Source: Parasponia andersonii
Taxonomy: Eukaryota > Streptophyta > Magnoliopsida > Rosales > Cannabaceae
Assembly (NCBI GenBank): GCA_002914805.1
Contig: JXTB01000153.1
Span: 157,322-221,321, forward strand
Length of the DNA: 64,000 nucleotides
Reading direction: 5' to 3'
The notes under the pieces were generated by a model. That model was given only the letters and a program-made list of their open reading frames with translations. It did no database searches and was not told the DNA's origin. Below, piece after piece: positions 33,081 to 44,628 of the stretch (position 1 is its first letter; each line of letters starts with the position of its first letter). Made by a program: the position numbers and the translations under genes.

Positions 33081-36000
33081 TTCTCCCCTCCTTCTAAGAA
33101 TTGCGTCCCAAAATTCAAGTACAAACTGAGGGTATGAACAAGATCGTAAGAAATAGTCAGTGGAAGCTTAATGAACAATCGACTATAGAATTTACGAGTA
33201 GTAAGCCGAATTAATGAAAGTGTGTGAAACAAACACTCCTCACTTGGTATTAGAATCCTGCCAACATACCAAACCTAACAATGGTATGGTATAAGGACAT
33301 ACACGAAGAGATACTGAATTATAAGAAAGCTCAACAATAGGTACAAGAATCTCAACACCTATGGTTAGAAATGACAACCTCAAGTATATGAGTGATGAAA
33401 AGATAATGATAACTATGGGTAGAAGCCAAGAACACATAACTTCAAACAATGATTGTAAGGCACCAAACTAGAACAACAGACCAAATGTCAGATATAAGAA
33501 TATCATCCCCTTGATCATACCAGATCAACAATCTCCTGGGACATATTTATTTGTCTGCAGTTAGAACCTGGACCTAGACAATCTTTGAGTCAATGACTCT
33601 AACAAGAGTATCTTTTGCATCCACAGAACGTGATCGAATATAGTTTAAGATAAAGTACAAGGATCGTTATGTTACACCACACAAGACAAATGAGTTTAGA
33701 GGTCGAAAGTTAAAAAGAGAGTTCAATGGTTCACAACCATTTTCTACTCTCCGATTAGAGCGAGGAATAACACCAAAGACAAACCACTTCTAGTCAAAGA
33801 TAAGACTAGAACACTCAAACAAGAAATCACCAATATAAAATATTAGTGCAAACTTCAATCTCAAATGCAAGCATCTAATATGAGAAATTTCAAAAGCATT
33901 TCAAATCTCTTATCTAGTGTAAAATCTTATTAGAGAAAACCAAAGCAATGCTGATCCAAAGACTCTACATGTCTTTGATATAAAGAAAAACTCCATGGAC
34001 GCAATGCAATATCTTGGAAATATGCTATGACGACTGAAATCCACACTTAACACCCCAGAAATAAGGCTCTAATAGGATAGGTTGTCTGGCACCATCCTCG
34101 AGTGATGCCTGTCTCCTATGCAACCTCACTTCAATTTTTAATAAAAACAATTTGTGAAAACCTTTTTTTTTTTTTTAAAAAGTGTTGGGCATAGGAATAC
34201 TACACTAGTTCACAATATGGTTTCTCCCTGGCCAAAGGTAAATCAAACCTGAACTTTGAGTACCCTTTCACAACATAGAGTAGAGTCCAACGACTCTAAG
34301 TAAAATCCATGAGTAGTCTCCGTCTAATTACTATTTGTCCTATAACAATATCTATGCAATATATAAGTTAAACAAAATAAGGGATTTAAATCCAACTCAA
34401 CATCAACATTTAGCAAAAGTCTCATTCCATGCATATATGATGAAAATCTTTAATAGTCTCAAGCATCAATCTACAAAGTTGAGTTATACATAGTAACCAT
34501 TTAGTAAAACAAACATCGAATGCATGAAAAAATATTAGCATATTTTCCACAATCAAGAAATAGACATTTGTTATGTAAACTGCACTTATTCGGTAAAATA
34601 ACAAATGAAGCCATATTTAAATTACCATGGTCAATTTTTCTTCCAAAACTAATAAATTATTTGGGCCTCAATCCAAATCACAACTAAATACTATGGGGTG
34701 TTCTTTGTAGAGTTATAAAATACTTTCCAAAGTAATCAAGTAAGTTTCTTAAAAAGTTTGAAAGTTCACATTTTTTTTAAAGGGAATTGGGGTAATTTAG
34801 AAAATATTAAAGTATGAAACATTGTCAAAACATTTCCTCAAAGCAGGTAAAAAAATTCCAATTCTCACTTAATCGTTCAAAATAAATATTAATAGTTATT
34901 GGAGATTTATGCTAGAAATAATAAACTAATTAACATATATATAGGCTACATGAATTTGGAAGCTACAACCAAATTTTTAAGAAGGAAGTCACACGCTAAC
35001 ATGTACGACTCAAGACCTGTCAAACATAAAATCAATACATATAACTCAATGCCTGTTACTGATTTGAAAATCAAGATTTCATTCTCCTCCCAAGTTTTTT
35101 TTTTCCAACGTTGGGAGATTGATCAAAACCAATTATATCATACTCAGAGTCTAATTAACATAAGCTTTGCATGATTCCAATGAAATTTTATTCCCACCAT
35201 AGAAAATCAAGTTAACATGAATCATTATATTAAATAATCTAACAAATACCAAAGGACCGTGCATTAACCAACAAGATAACCCACATCAAAGCAAGCTTAG
35301 AAGAAAAACGTAATTTGAACCATCAAACGTACCAGGTATAAGTGATAAACTTGACAAGATTTAAATCGAAATTCCCAACTCTAACATTTTCACCAAACAA
35401 GAATTTTTATAACCCAAGCAGTCATATCAATTTCCATTCTCCAAGCGATATATTCTATAAAAATCACAGGTATAAAACTTCAAACATGCACATGAAGCTA
35501 AAGAATTTCCCCAAAATTTATTTTCAATCCACACCAAAGTTTTCTGAGTAGTCAAACTTGTAAATCAATTTACAAAAGCATTCATTTGATCTCTAATCAA
35601 GTATTAAGTAGGGATTGGAAAATGCTTAGTAATCTACTAAGCCCAAAGTTTAAAATGGAACTTGAAAAGTTTGATTTATGAATATACATTTATAAAAACA
35701 AATTACTTTGTTCTAAAGGTCTTTCAAATCAACACTTCTAAACGTAAAACAAAATCGTACTAGTATACAAATAGGTTAGGTGGCTTTGTAAAGTTTAGTC
35801 TCAAAGTAACATTTTAATTTAAAACAATACATCCTTTGAAAAAGTGTATTACTTTCACCCCACTAATGCTCAAGTTTAAAATGTCCATAATTTCTTTGAA
35901 AACAAATATGTCACCTTAGTCAAATACAAGGTCTACATCATTCAAAATGCTAATTGTCAACTTGGCATTTTTTAAAAAGTTCCAAAATCAAATGACCCGA

Positions 36001-36778
36001 TTTTAAAAATCCCACCAAACTCTAAACAAGTCAAGAAATCTCAACCAAAGAACTACAATAATGAAACTTGGTGAAACTAAAGAAATGCAATTATAATAGT
36101 TAGACAGTATATTCAATTACCAAACAAAATCACTTAACTAACGAGTAGGCTATGTAAAAGTATCTTTAATATAGACACTAAAACATAGGACCAAGTCATA
36201 AGATATTCAAATCAAATGATCACAAAGATATCAATTCCAAGAAAATAAAGTCCCAATCACCTAAACACCAATGCATCATAAGCATAAATCCCCAAGTAAA
36301 AACAGCCACAAACAAATGTTGCAACCAAAAGCGATAACCAGAACCCGAGGGACAACATATAGACAATCCATAAGAGAAGTAAAAACATAACAACCAAGAC
36401 GCAAGATATCAGATTACTACATTTGAACCTACGAGGTTCATGTAGCCTACAACCTGAATGGACAGAAGAGTACAAGAACGAACATCCATTCGAAATGAAG
36501 AATTATACTAAGAGTGGAAATCGATAGTCTCATGTCAAACCCGACACATCCGAGACTAAAATTTCTTGGAAATCACCATCCTGGAGACACAAGAATTTTA
36601 ACTTGAAGAGGTTTAAGAGAGGACTTGGAAGGAGTATAAGCAACAACAACTTATCTAGCCAGTTCCTAAGTATTGTATGAGTCATTTGTCAAAACTATTT
36701 CTAAAATATTTTTAAACACTAAAAATAAACACAGGCATGATCCCAGATAGATCTAAAGCCGTGCTCTAATACCAATTC
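33081..36778 (-). other. Internal region of family A element, non-coding
   Basis: 3.7 kb, AT-rich, with no frame resembling gag, protease, RT or integrase on either strand. Short islands match the internal region of the family B element, for example AACCTACGAGGTTCAT at about 36425 and 47768. A frame at 36257-36475 is hydrophobic, but the sister copy at 29.9-30.2 kb is frameshifted, so it is not supported as a gene. Confidence 0.65.
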
Positions 36779-39361
36779 TTTTATGACCGAAAATCTAGGG
36801 CTATGACTTTTAGTAATTTTAAGTGAAAATAGTGATGAATAGTAGTTTCTAAAATTTCAGAAAAATTTAAATACTTGAAATTTAAGTTTAGTCTTCTAAA
36901 GTAAGTAAATTACGAGATTGGACAAATAAAAAAAAATTTTGATATTATTTACCAGTTTTAAATTTCAAAGTAAATTTTTCATTTTAAGATGAGAGAAAAT
37001 CCTAATTAACTAGTTTTAAAAAAAAACTTTTATTAATTCATAAAGTTTAATAAAACAGTTCAAATTAAAACCCCAGGCCCAATGTTCAAATAATTGACAT
37101 AAAATCATTTTATTTTCTAAGTACTCGATTTAATAACAAAAATCATCCTTATACATCTACTCAGTAAATATATTTCTATTGGCTAAATAAATTTAATTTA
37201 GGAAAGGAAAATTGATACCAAGTACAAACCAACTAATGAAGAGGATTAAAACTGCAAGCATATACCAAGCATGCTTGTCAAGCCACCAGAATAATTACCA
37301 CAAAATAGGTCAACAGCTGAAATAAGAGGAAGTAGGGGGTGAGCATGAGAATGCTCAATAGAAACTCAATTACTATTTTGAGTGAATGCAATTTTATCAA
37401 ACCTGCATGGTTAATACCTTTTCCAAAATCCCTTTATAAACCAAATTTATAAAACAACTGATATCCAGAATATTCAAATATTTAAAACCAAAGTCAAAAT
37501 CGCAAGATTGTATATATTATAAATCAACCCATCCCATGAAACCCATCCCATGAGCTCACACCCTTACATCACGAACTAGACTAACTCGTACTACATATAT
37601 TAAGTACTCTCTACCTGATATCTATCCCAGAAAACCGGAACCGGAGGGGCAACTGAATGCCTACACCTACTAAATGGGGAAAATCAGAAAAACTCTGCGT
37701 GGGTTTACGGGCTGTCACCGAAGGTGGGTGTACTAGTTTGCATACTACAATAATGCGATGCCTAAGATGTATCTCATATGTGATCCTATGGTATGTACAA
37801 TATGTAATAAAATATGCATAATAACCATACAATACATAACAAACAATGCTTTAAAATTCAACTTGGCATTATTTTGGGATTTACTATACATGGGCAGCAC
37901 ACCGATGTTTTATCCCATAATCATAATATAAAAATATGTATAAAATTCATACAGTCTAATCCAAGCATAATCCAATAATTTTCAGCAATTTATAAGAATA
38001 TCATTTATTCACGATTTTTCACAAAAACAGTTATAATGAAAATTTCTAATTAAAACATGTGTAAAATCTGGTAATTGAATCTCTACCTCGAGAATGTAGT
38101 TCTGTTGGGCTAACGACGCTAGAAATATCCTCAATTGATCACCGAGTTGTTCGGACAGTTATTTTCGAATCTCGTCACGTTTATTTGAAAAGTTGAGTTT
38201 TCAAACGGAGTCTCGAATTGAGAAACAGAAGTCACCACTGAATTTAGAACACCCAAAAACGTTGGTTTATATATAAATTTCGTCGAAAATGGGTCCCGAT
38301 ACGGAACCAGTCCGTGGCACCCAAAATGGTGCAATTCACGAGTTTTTTTCTTGATTTTCGTGCCACTTCAGAAAATAGTGGTATTTTATATCAAACTTTA
38401 TGTCCCGACCTCACTGAGTCCAAATTCAAAGTCAGAACTCAGTTTTGAGATCCCGAACATTAAATGGGCTCAAAAATCCAAAAATTATAAAAATTCCATA
38501 TTTTGAAAATAATTAGAAAAATACCACATTTTCATCCCGATAATTAACAATCTTCTGGTTATGGTTTTAACAGTTCAGAACCATGAAATTTCATGTTTCA
38601 AACTCCTCTTTCACGTGGTAAAATTTTCTCAGGATAAATAACTTAATTCCGAAATAATTATGAAAATACCACAAAAATTAAATATTAAAATATTACTACA
38701 GTAGTCAACTTCTCACCGGAGGCGAGTTGGAGGCCGAGAGTGGTCGGAAATGAAAGCTGGAGTTGAGACGAGTTCAACGGTGGTGGTGGTAAGGTGATCG
38801 GACGTCGGAAGAGGAAACGGCGGGCGAAAAACCGATCTGGTGGCGCTAACTTCGGGCGGCCTTTCTCCGGCGAGGAGCGGCGGTTCACGGCGGCAGTACT
38901 CGGCACTGATTCTTCGGCGTCTTCCAGTCACAGTGGGCAGGTGCGTCGGGCACGGCGGCGGCTGGTGGCTCGGTGAATGAATAATAACCGTAGGTTGGTT
39001 TAGGGGGACTTCCGTGGAGAAGAAAGAAGAAAATGGGGGTTTTTATGCAATTTTTGAAAACTGTAGCAGTGGGACACATGGCGTAATCTGATTCGATCGA
39101 AAAAAAAAATTTCTGAAATTCCACTTTGGCCACAATTTTAAAAAGATTCTTTCACTTTAGTCCCTCCTTAATTACACTTTTGTCCCCGATTTGAAATTTC
39201 TTTTTCACTTTTGCCCCACATGCACCTAGACTTTATCTTGTCTAGATTCAACACCAAATTTATTTCAGATTCTTATTTAATTAATCTAAAATTACCAAAT
39301 TACCAAATTGCCCTTGATTCCAAAATTACTTAATTACCCTTACAAAATTTAGGATTTTACA
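36779..39361 (-). repeat. LTR, family A, outer 5' copy
   Basis: Next to GCTCTAATACCAATTC (primer site on the minus strand: TTGGTATTAGAGC). Ends at 39361 (TTTTACA on plus), 376 bp from the stop codon of CYP87 copy 2. Very similar to 30503-33080. A GC-rich leader block lies at 38700-38970. Confidence 0.75.
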
Positions 39362-39737
39362 ATATATATAAAGAGAGAGAGAGAGAGAGAACCCATAAAA
39401 AAACGATTAATGTTCTTTAATTGCCATATATTAATACATAGAAGACTGGCCTGCATGCTAGATAAAGCAAGGCAATTGCCCGTCATTTTTCCCCCCATCT
39501 ACTAAACATATAATCTAAAAGGACTTATTTTGCATAATGCGCGTGTGCGCGCGCGCGCGCGCACACATATATATATTGCATGCATTTTGACTCGCATTAC
39601 ATTTTCTAATGATTCTACTTAAACCAAACCACCCCCAAGATAACCTAGGCATATTCCAACTAGGTAAACTATCATAACTTAGGCTTCAATGATAGATCGT
39701 AATTAATTATGCTTAATTTTTTTTTTTATCAAGCTTC
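39362..39737 (-). other. 3' flank of CYP87 copy 2 with simple repeats
   Basis: Holds (GA)n at 39372-39391 and an alternating purine-pyrimidine run at 39537-39576 ((GT), (GC) and (AT) dinucleotides). This is where 3' UTR and poly(A) signal would lie. Confidence 0.5.
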
Positions 39738-42304
39738 TCAGTATAGCTCTTGCTTTTTGGTGATTCTAACGTGTAATCCATTTGGAAATACCAAGCCAGG
39801 TTTTCGGATGATGTCCCCTCCTTTGACTACTGTCCACCTATAACAATTTAAACCACATAAATACAAAATATTAGTCCTACTTTTCCTCACTCTTTTTTGG
39901 TCCTCAATTGAATACGAAATTTGCCTTAGCATGGATCTCTAAAGAAATGTGAATTTATTAATCATGATTTTTACCTGTAACTTGAAATTAAGTGATGAAT
40001 AAATATGGCCATTTGCAGCTTTACAAAGTCAGCTCCCACACAAAGCCTCACACCTCCGCCAAAGGCCATGAAAGTTTTGGAGCCTGCATGCAATTCCTTT
40101 CCCTACGTTTTGTATTGTTTTCATGTTTCAATTTTACTATAACTTGATGATGAGAATAAAAAAGAAACATTAAGAGTTAGGAGCCTTTATTTTGTATTCT
40201 ATAACAAAAAAAAAGTTAAGAAAAAAATCAAATAATTAATTTAAGTACCAAAGACTTTTAGGACTTGCTTATATTCTACTAAAATTACCTTCTATCGCCA
40301 CGGATCGATTAAATGCGAGAGGATCATCGTACTTATCAAGATTCAAATGAATAAAAGATGGAGCTACCATAAAAATCTAACCCAGCTGGAATTGTATACC
40401 CTGAAAAATTACTTTATTATTTTAATAACCATAAATATATATATATATATATCACTAATCAATTTATACAGGCCAATCGTATTTTTTTTCAGCAACTTTA
40501 CATATTAGTTACTCATTAATCAACTTGTAAGAACGTCGCCCCACTTGGAGTCAATACATCTAAAACATTGAAGGTTTTAGACCCCGACGCAGAAAAACAA
40601 AGGGCACAATAGTCAACTCAATTAGTGACTAATGAGCACGTGAGTTTGAACTTACCATTGACCTCAACATCATGTACAACTTTTCTAAAGATTCCTGGCA
40701 CAATATTTGCAAGCCGAACAGTTTCATTGATAACCTGCAGAGTTGGTCAAAATTGACGGAGGAGTTAATGAATCATAGTATTGAATGATTGGATAGACAT
40801 AATAAATGGAAATATGTGTATATTAAGGTAAAATTCATAAAAAGAAATTAGGAGTACGCAACTCACCATATGCGTAAAATTCATGAATTTGTATTCTTGC
40901 CATGTTACATCTGAATCCTTGCTCTCTCGATATTCTATAGAATTGCCTCGTGCTCTTTCTGCATAAAAAGACTATGGCTTTAGTACTTTATTTTTTCCTT
41001 TTTTTGGTCCCAAGAAAAGTGTATATATATATACATATATATAGGTATAACGGAAATGAAACAATAAAATCAAGAAGGAAGATTAAATTACTATTAGAAT
41101 AATAAAAAGAAGAAAAAGTAAAAAAAAATTTCAGTTTTTGCTAACCACTAGTTCAGCCAGAACTTCAGGATGATCTGAAATGAACTTCACTGCTAGAGTA
41201 ATGGCAGTAGAGGTGGTCTCATAAGTAGCGAAGAGAAGCACAAAGGCCAAGTCTATAGCAATATCTTCACTCAAAAATGTATCTTCCTTCTCTACTTCCT
41301 CAAGTAAATGATCCAAAAAGTAACCATATTTCTTGTTTGATGCTCTCCTTTCATTAAATTTGGCTTTAATAANNNNNNNNNNNNNNNNNNNNNNNNNNNN
41401 NNNNNNNNNNNNNNNNNNNNNNNNNNNNNNNNNNNNNNNNNNNNNNNNNNNNNNNNNNNNNNNNNNNNNNNNNNNNNNNNNNNNNNNNNNNNNNNNNNNN
41501 NNNNNNNNNNNNNNNNNNNNNNNNNNNNNNNNNNNNNNNNNNNNNNNNNNNNNNNNNNNNNNNNNNNNNNNNNNNNNNNNNNNNNNNNNNNNNNNNNNNN
41601 NNNNNNNNNNNNNNNNNNNNNNNNNNNNNNNNNNNNNNNNNNNNNNNNNNNNNNNNNNNNNNNNNNNNNNNNNNNNNNNNNNNNNNNNNNNNNNNNNNNN
41701 NNNNNNNNNNNNNNNNNNNNNNNNNNNNNNNNNNNNNNNNNNNNNNNNNNNNNNNNNNNNNNNNNNNNNNNNNNNNNNNNNNNNNNNNNNNNNNNNNNNN
41801 NNNNNNNNNNNNNNNNNNNNNNNNNNNNNNNNNNNNNNNNNNNNNNNNNNNNNNNNNNNNNNNNNNNNNNNTACGTAATTAATCATTGATGAGATAATCC
41901 AAATAAACCTAAAACTATATTTAGCAAAGAGTTTGAAGGGATATATTTGTATTCACGATAAAAATACTGCATAGAAATTAAGTGGTATTTTGCTAAAACA
42001 CAATAATTTTCTGAATATATATGATCATATATAGATGCGTGTATTATAACCCAAAACTATGCATGTATTATTATAACCCAAAACTATGTTCATACATATA
42101 AAAGAGAAAGATTTACCTTGCCATTCTCTTGTCGATAAATGGGGGAATGCTGTATAATGAATGAGAGGTGAAAAACTGGATGGTCTCCCCAATAAGAGGG
42201 AAACCCGTAGAACCTAGAGGCAGCTTCCCATTGCAGGTCGGATTCTGCCATCTATAAACCCAGTGACTCACCTTAATTACAATTAAGCCCACGAGGAGCA
42301 TCAC
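39738..42304 (-). pseudogene. Cytochrome P450 CYP87-like, copy 2, disrupted
   Basis: Minus-strand exons with GT-AG borders: exon 1 42304-42117; I-helix exon ending 41146 (upstream part lost in the N gap); 40958-40867; 40734-40656 (K-helix ETVR); 40400-40289 (GYTIPAG block); 40102-39975 (heme loop FGGGVRLCVG); 39837-39738 with TGA stop. Oxygen-binding helix reads FATYETTSTAITLAV. The family oxidises sterols and triterpenoids at the ER. Breaks: a stop after EHEAIL at about 40935; a 1-bp shift after PAG; a shift plus TAG where the NPWRW block should be; PPGS changed to PLGS in the hinge; a retroelement in the 5' end of the CDS. Exons between RMAR and the I-helix are in the gap. Splice sites remain intact, so decay may be recent, or some breaks may be sequence errors. 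Confidence 0.85.
41373..41871. other. Assembly gap (499 N)
   Basis: Undetermined bases inside CYP87 copy 2. The missing coding part (about 190 residues) plus introns would need more than 499 bp, so the gap length is probably nominal. Frames drawn through the Ns are meaningless. Confidence 0.9.
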
Positions 42305-42328
42305 AAATCACAAATCACAAATCCCAAC

Positions 42329-44628
42329 TATCATGACCGGAAATCTAAGGCCGTGACTTTTAGTAATTTTATGTTGAAACAGTAGTAAACAGTAATTTTC
42401 CAAAATTCCAAAAAATTTAGTACTTAGAATTTTTAGATTTAGTCCTCAAAAGTGACCGAATTTCATATTCAACAAATATTAATTTTAGTATTAATTTTCT
42501 AAGAAAATCCTTCATTTAAAGTTTGGATAATATCTAATTAATTAGTTTAGAAACATTTATAACTTTATAAATTACAGAAAAAAAACGAGTCTAATTAAAC
42601 CTTAAGTCCAATGTTCAAATAATTTACATAAAATTATTTATATTTCTAAGTACTTAATTTAATCACAAAATTTATCCTCATACATCTACTTAATAAATAC
42701 ACCACGATTAGCTAAATATATTTGATATAAAAAGGAAAGGATGGTATAGAATAGGAACCAACCAATAAAGATGTGGGAAACGACACATATATGCCAAACA
42801 ACCTTGACAAGTCACCAAGATAATTTCTCAAAATAAATCAACACCTGAAAGTGGGAATAAATAAAGGGGGGTGAGCACGTGAATGCTCAGTAGAGAATCG
42901 ATTACAAGTTTTTATATGTAAGAAAGTATGCTCACGTTGAAGGTCCTGCATGGTTAGTGTTCTATTCCAAACAGTTCGCAAAACTCAAGTAGAAATCATA
43001 GTCCAATAGTTTAAACATTCCAAACCATTGAAAAACATCAATAAAAACTAGTACATATCTATTCAAACCATCATATAACCATGTATGCAATCATGATGTC
43101 CGAAGTATCCTAGTGGATCACTCATAAGTCCGAACCACCTAAAAAGGCGCCGTAAGTTCAATCACCCGATGTGGGGCATCGTAAGTCCGATCACCCAATG
43201 TAGGGCATCTTAAATATGTGAATGTATGCAAATGTTTTATAAATGACAGAGTAAGGATATGTATCATTTTCACAAAATCTCAAAATAACCATGCAGTATT
43301 CTTTAATCAAATCACTTTTAGTCCTTAAAATTGAGTTCTCAAACCATTTTGGATTTTCTAAAAAATTTCGGCATTACAACAACTATATTCTATTAAAACC
43401 AAAAAATCCAATTTCCTATAGAAATCAATCCAAAACAGTATATATGACACGTTAACCAGTGTGACGTGTCTCCTAGACAGTTTATATCTCAAATCAGGTT
43501 AAAAATGGACATAAACACAATTTTTATAAGTTTTTTCACGAAATTCTATATTTATTGAGAATATTTAAATTCATAAATTAAATTAATTTTAGAATCAAGT
43601 AATTGTATCCCTACCTCAATCAAGCGTCCAACTAGCAGTACAAAATTATAGAGAAAGTTTGGCATCGTTTAGGTGTCATTTGGAAGAGCGGATGTCGTTT
43701 TCAAACCTTTGGTTCCTTGGTTTGAAAACTTGATTTTCAAACGGAGCTTCAAATTATGAAACGGACTTCACCACTGAATTCAGAGCACCCAAAAACCCTA
43801 AGTTAGACATTTAATTTGTCAAATTTAGATGCAGGCCCCATGCCATGCAAATCGAGGCAAATCTGAGTCGTCCGATTTTGTTTTTCGAACTCATTTCAAA
43901 ACATAGTCAATATATATATATATATATATATCATTTTTCACCATTTTCAACATAGATTCTAAAAATGATATTAGTTTTAAAATCAAACGGTCTGATCGAA
44001 AAGTCAATTTCAAAACTATTTACACACAAAACTGTCCAACAAAATTAAAATCAAATGGAGCAAAATTGAGATACGAGGTACCTACCGCCAGATTGTCTGT
44101 GAAGAGACGAATCCACAGCTACCAGTTTCGCGGCAAACAGTGGCCGGAATCAGCTCCGGCGAGCAAAAAAATCCGCGACATTTTTTGCCATTTTTCGATG
44201 ATTATGGGCTCTGATATGGTTGATTCTGGTGGCGGGAGCTTCGTCCAGCGATGGCGCGTCATTTCCAGGTCGTGGCGAGCTCCAACAGTGGCCGAAGGAG
44301 GAGCGACGGTGTCTAGCAGCGGCAGATCTTCGCGGGTGCTTCAAGGGAGAAGATGAGGAAGTTCAGGGATTCATAGGCAATTTCCGTAAATGTAGCACTT
44401 CGTGTCAGCTTCTAGTTAATTGGGTATTATTTTGCTTATTTGCACTTGGACCCAGTTTTTCTAAAAATCTTCTCAAAAATACCCTTAATTAATTACACTT
44501 TGACCCCAAATTTCAAACTTTTTTCACACTTTTGTCCAAACGAATCTAGACCCAAAACTGTCCAGATTCATTTTTTTGTTTTGGGTAAAAAGACCACAAT
44601 ACCCTTTCTTAAAATAAGGGGTTTTACA
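42329..44628 (-). repeat. 3' LTR of family B element
   Basis: Begins TATCATGACCGG on plus (end of the LTR on minus; TG mutated to TA) and ends GGTTTTACA. Contains two units of a 29-bp repeat at 43153-43210, an expanded (TA)n at about 43912-43932, and a GC-rich block at 44070-44350. It is the LTR nearest to CYP87 exon 1. Confidence 0.85.

Larger units (their letters stand above)
29596..39361 (-). mobile_element. Tandem remnant of a coding-free LTR element (family A)
   Basis: Minus-strand order: LTR 39361-36779, primer site, internal region 36778-33081, purine tract, LTR 33080-30503, a second primer site, and a truncated second internal region 30502-29596 that matches 36778-35872. The LTRs start TGTAAAATCC and end near GTGATA/CATAAA (decayed TGACA). 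Internal DNA has no gag or pol. The middle LTR serves both units, as after LTR-LTR recombination. The left break falls at 29596. Fits a large non-autonomous (LARD-like) derivative. Confidence 0.75.

Noticed and set aside
36257..36475. Hydrophobic 72-residue frame in the family A interior
   Set aside because: The matching DNA at 29.9-30.2 kb is frameshifted and contains stops, so there is no sign of selection for a protein.
38685..39133. Arg/Pro-rich frames in GC-rich blocks (also 32566-32853, 44066-44492, 63210-63623)
   Set aside because: These are LTR leader blocks. The frames are not conserved between LTR copies.
41131..41886. Long reading frames crossing the N block on both strands
   Set aside because: They are open only because Ns cannot form stops. 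Only the minus-strand I-helix exon part is real.
9075..42304. A biosynthetic gene cluster around CYP87
   Set aside because: Only fragments of one P450 type and a kinase are present; there is no cyclase, transferase or other pathway gene.
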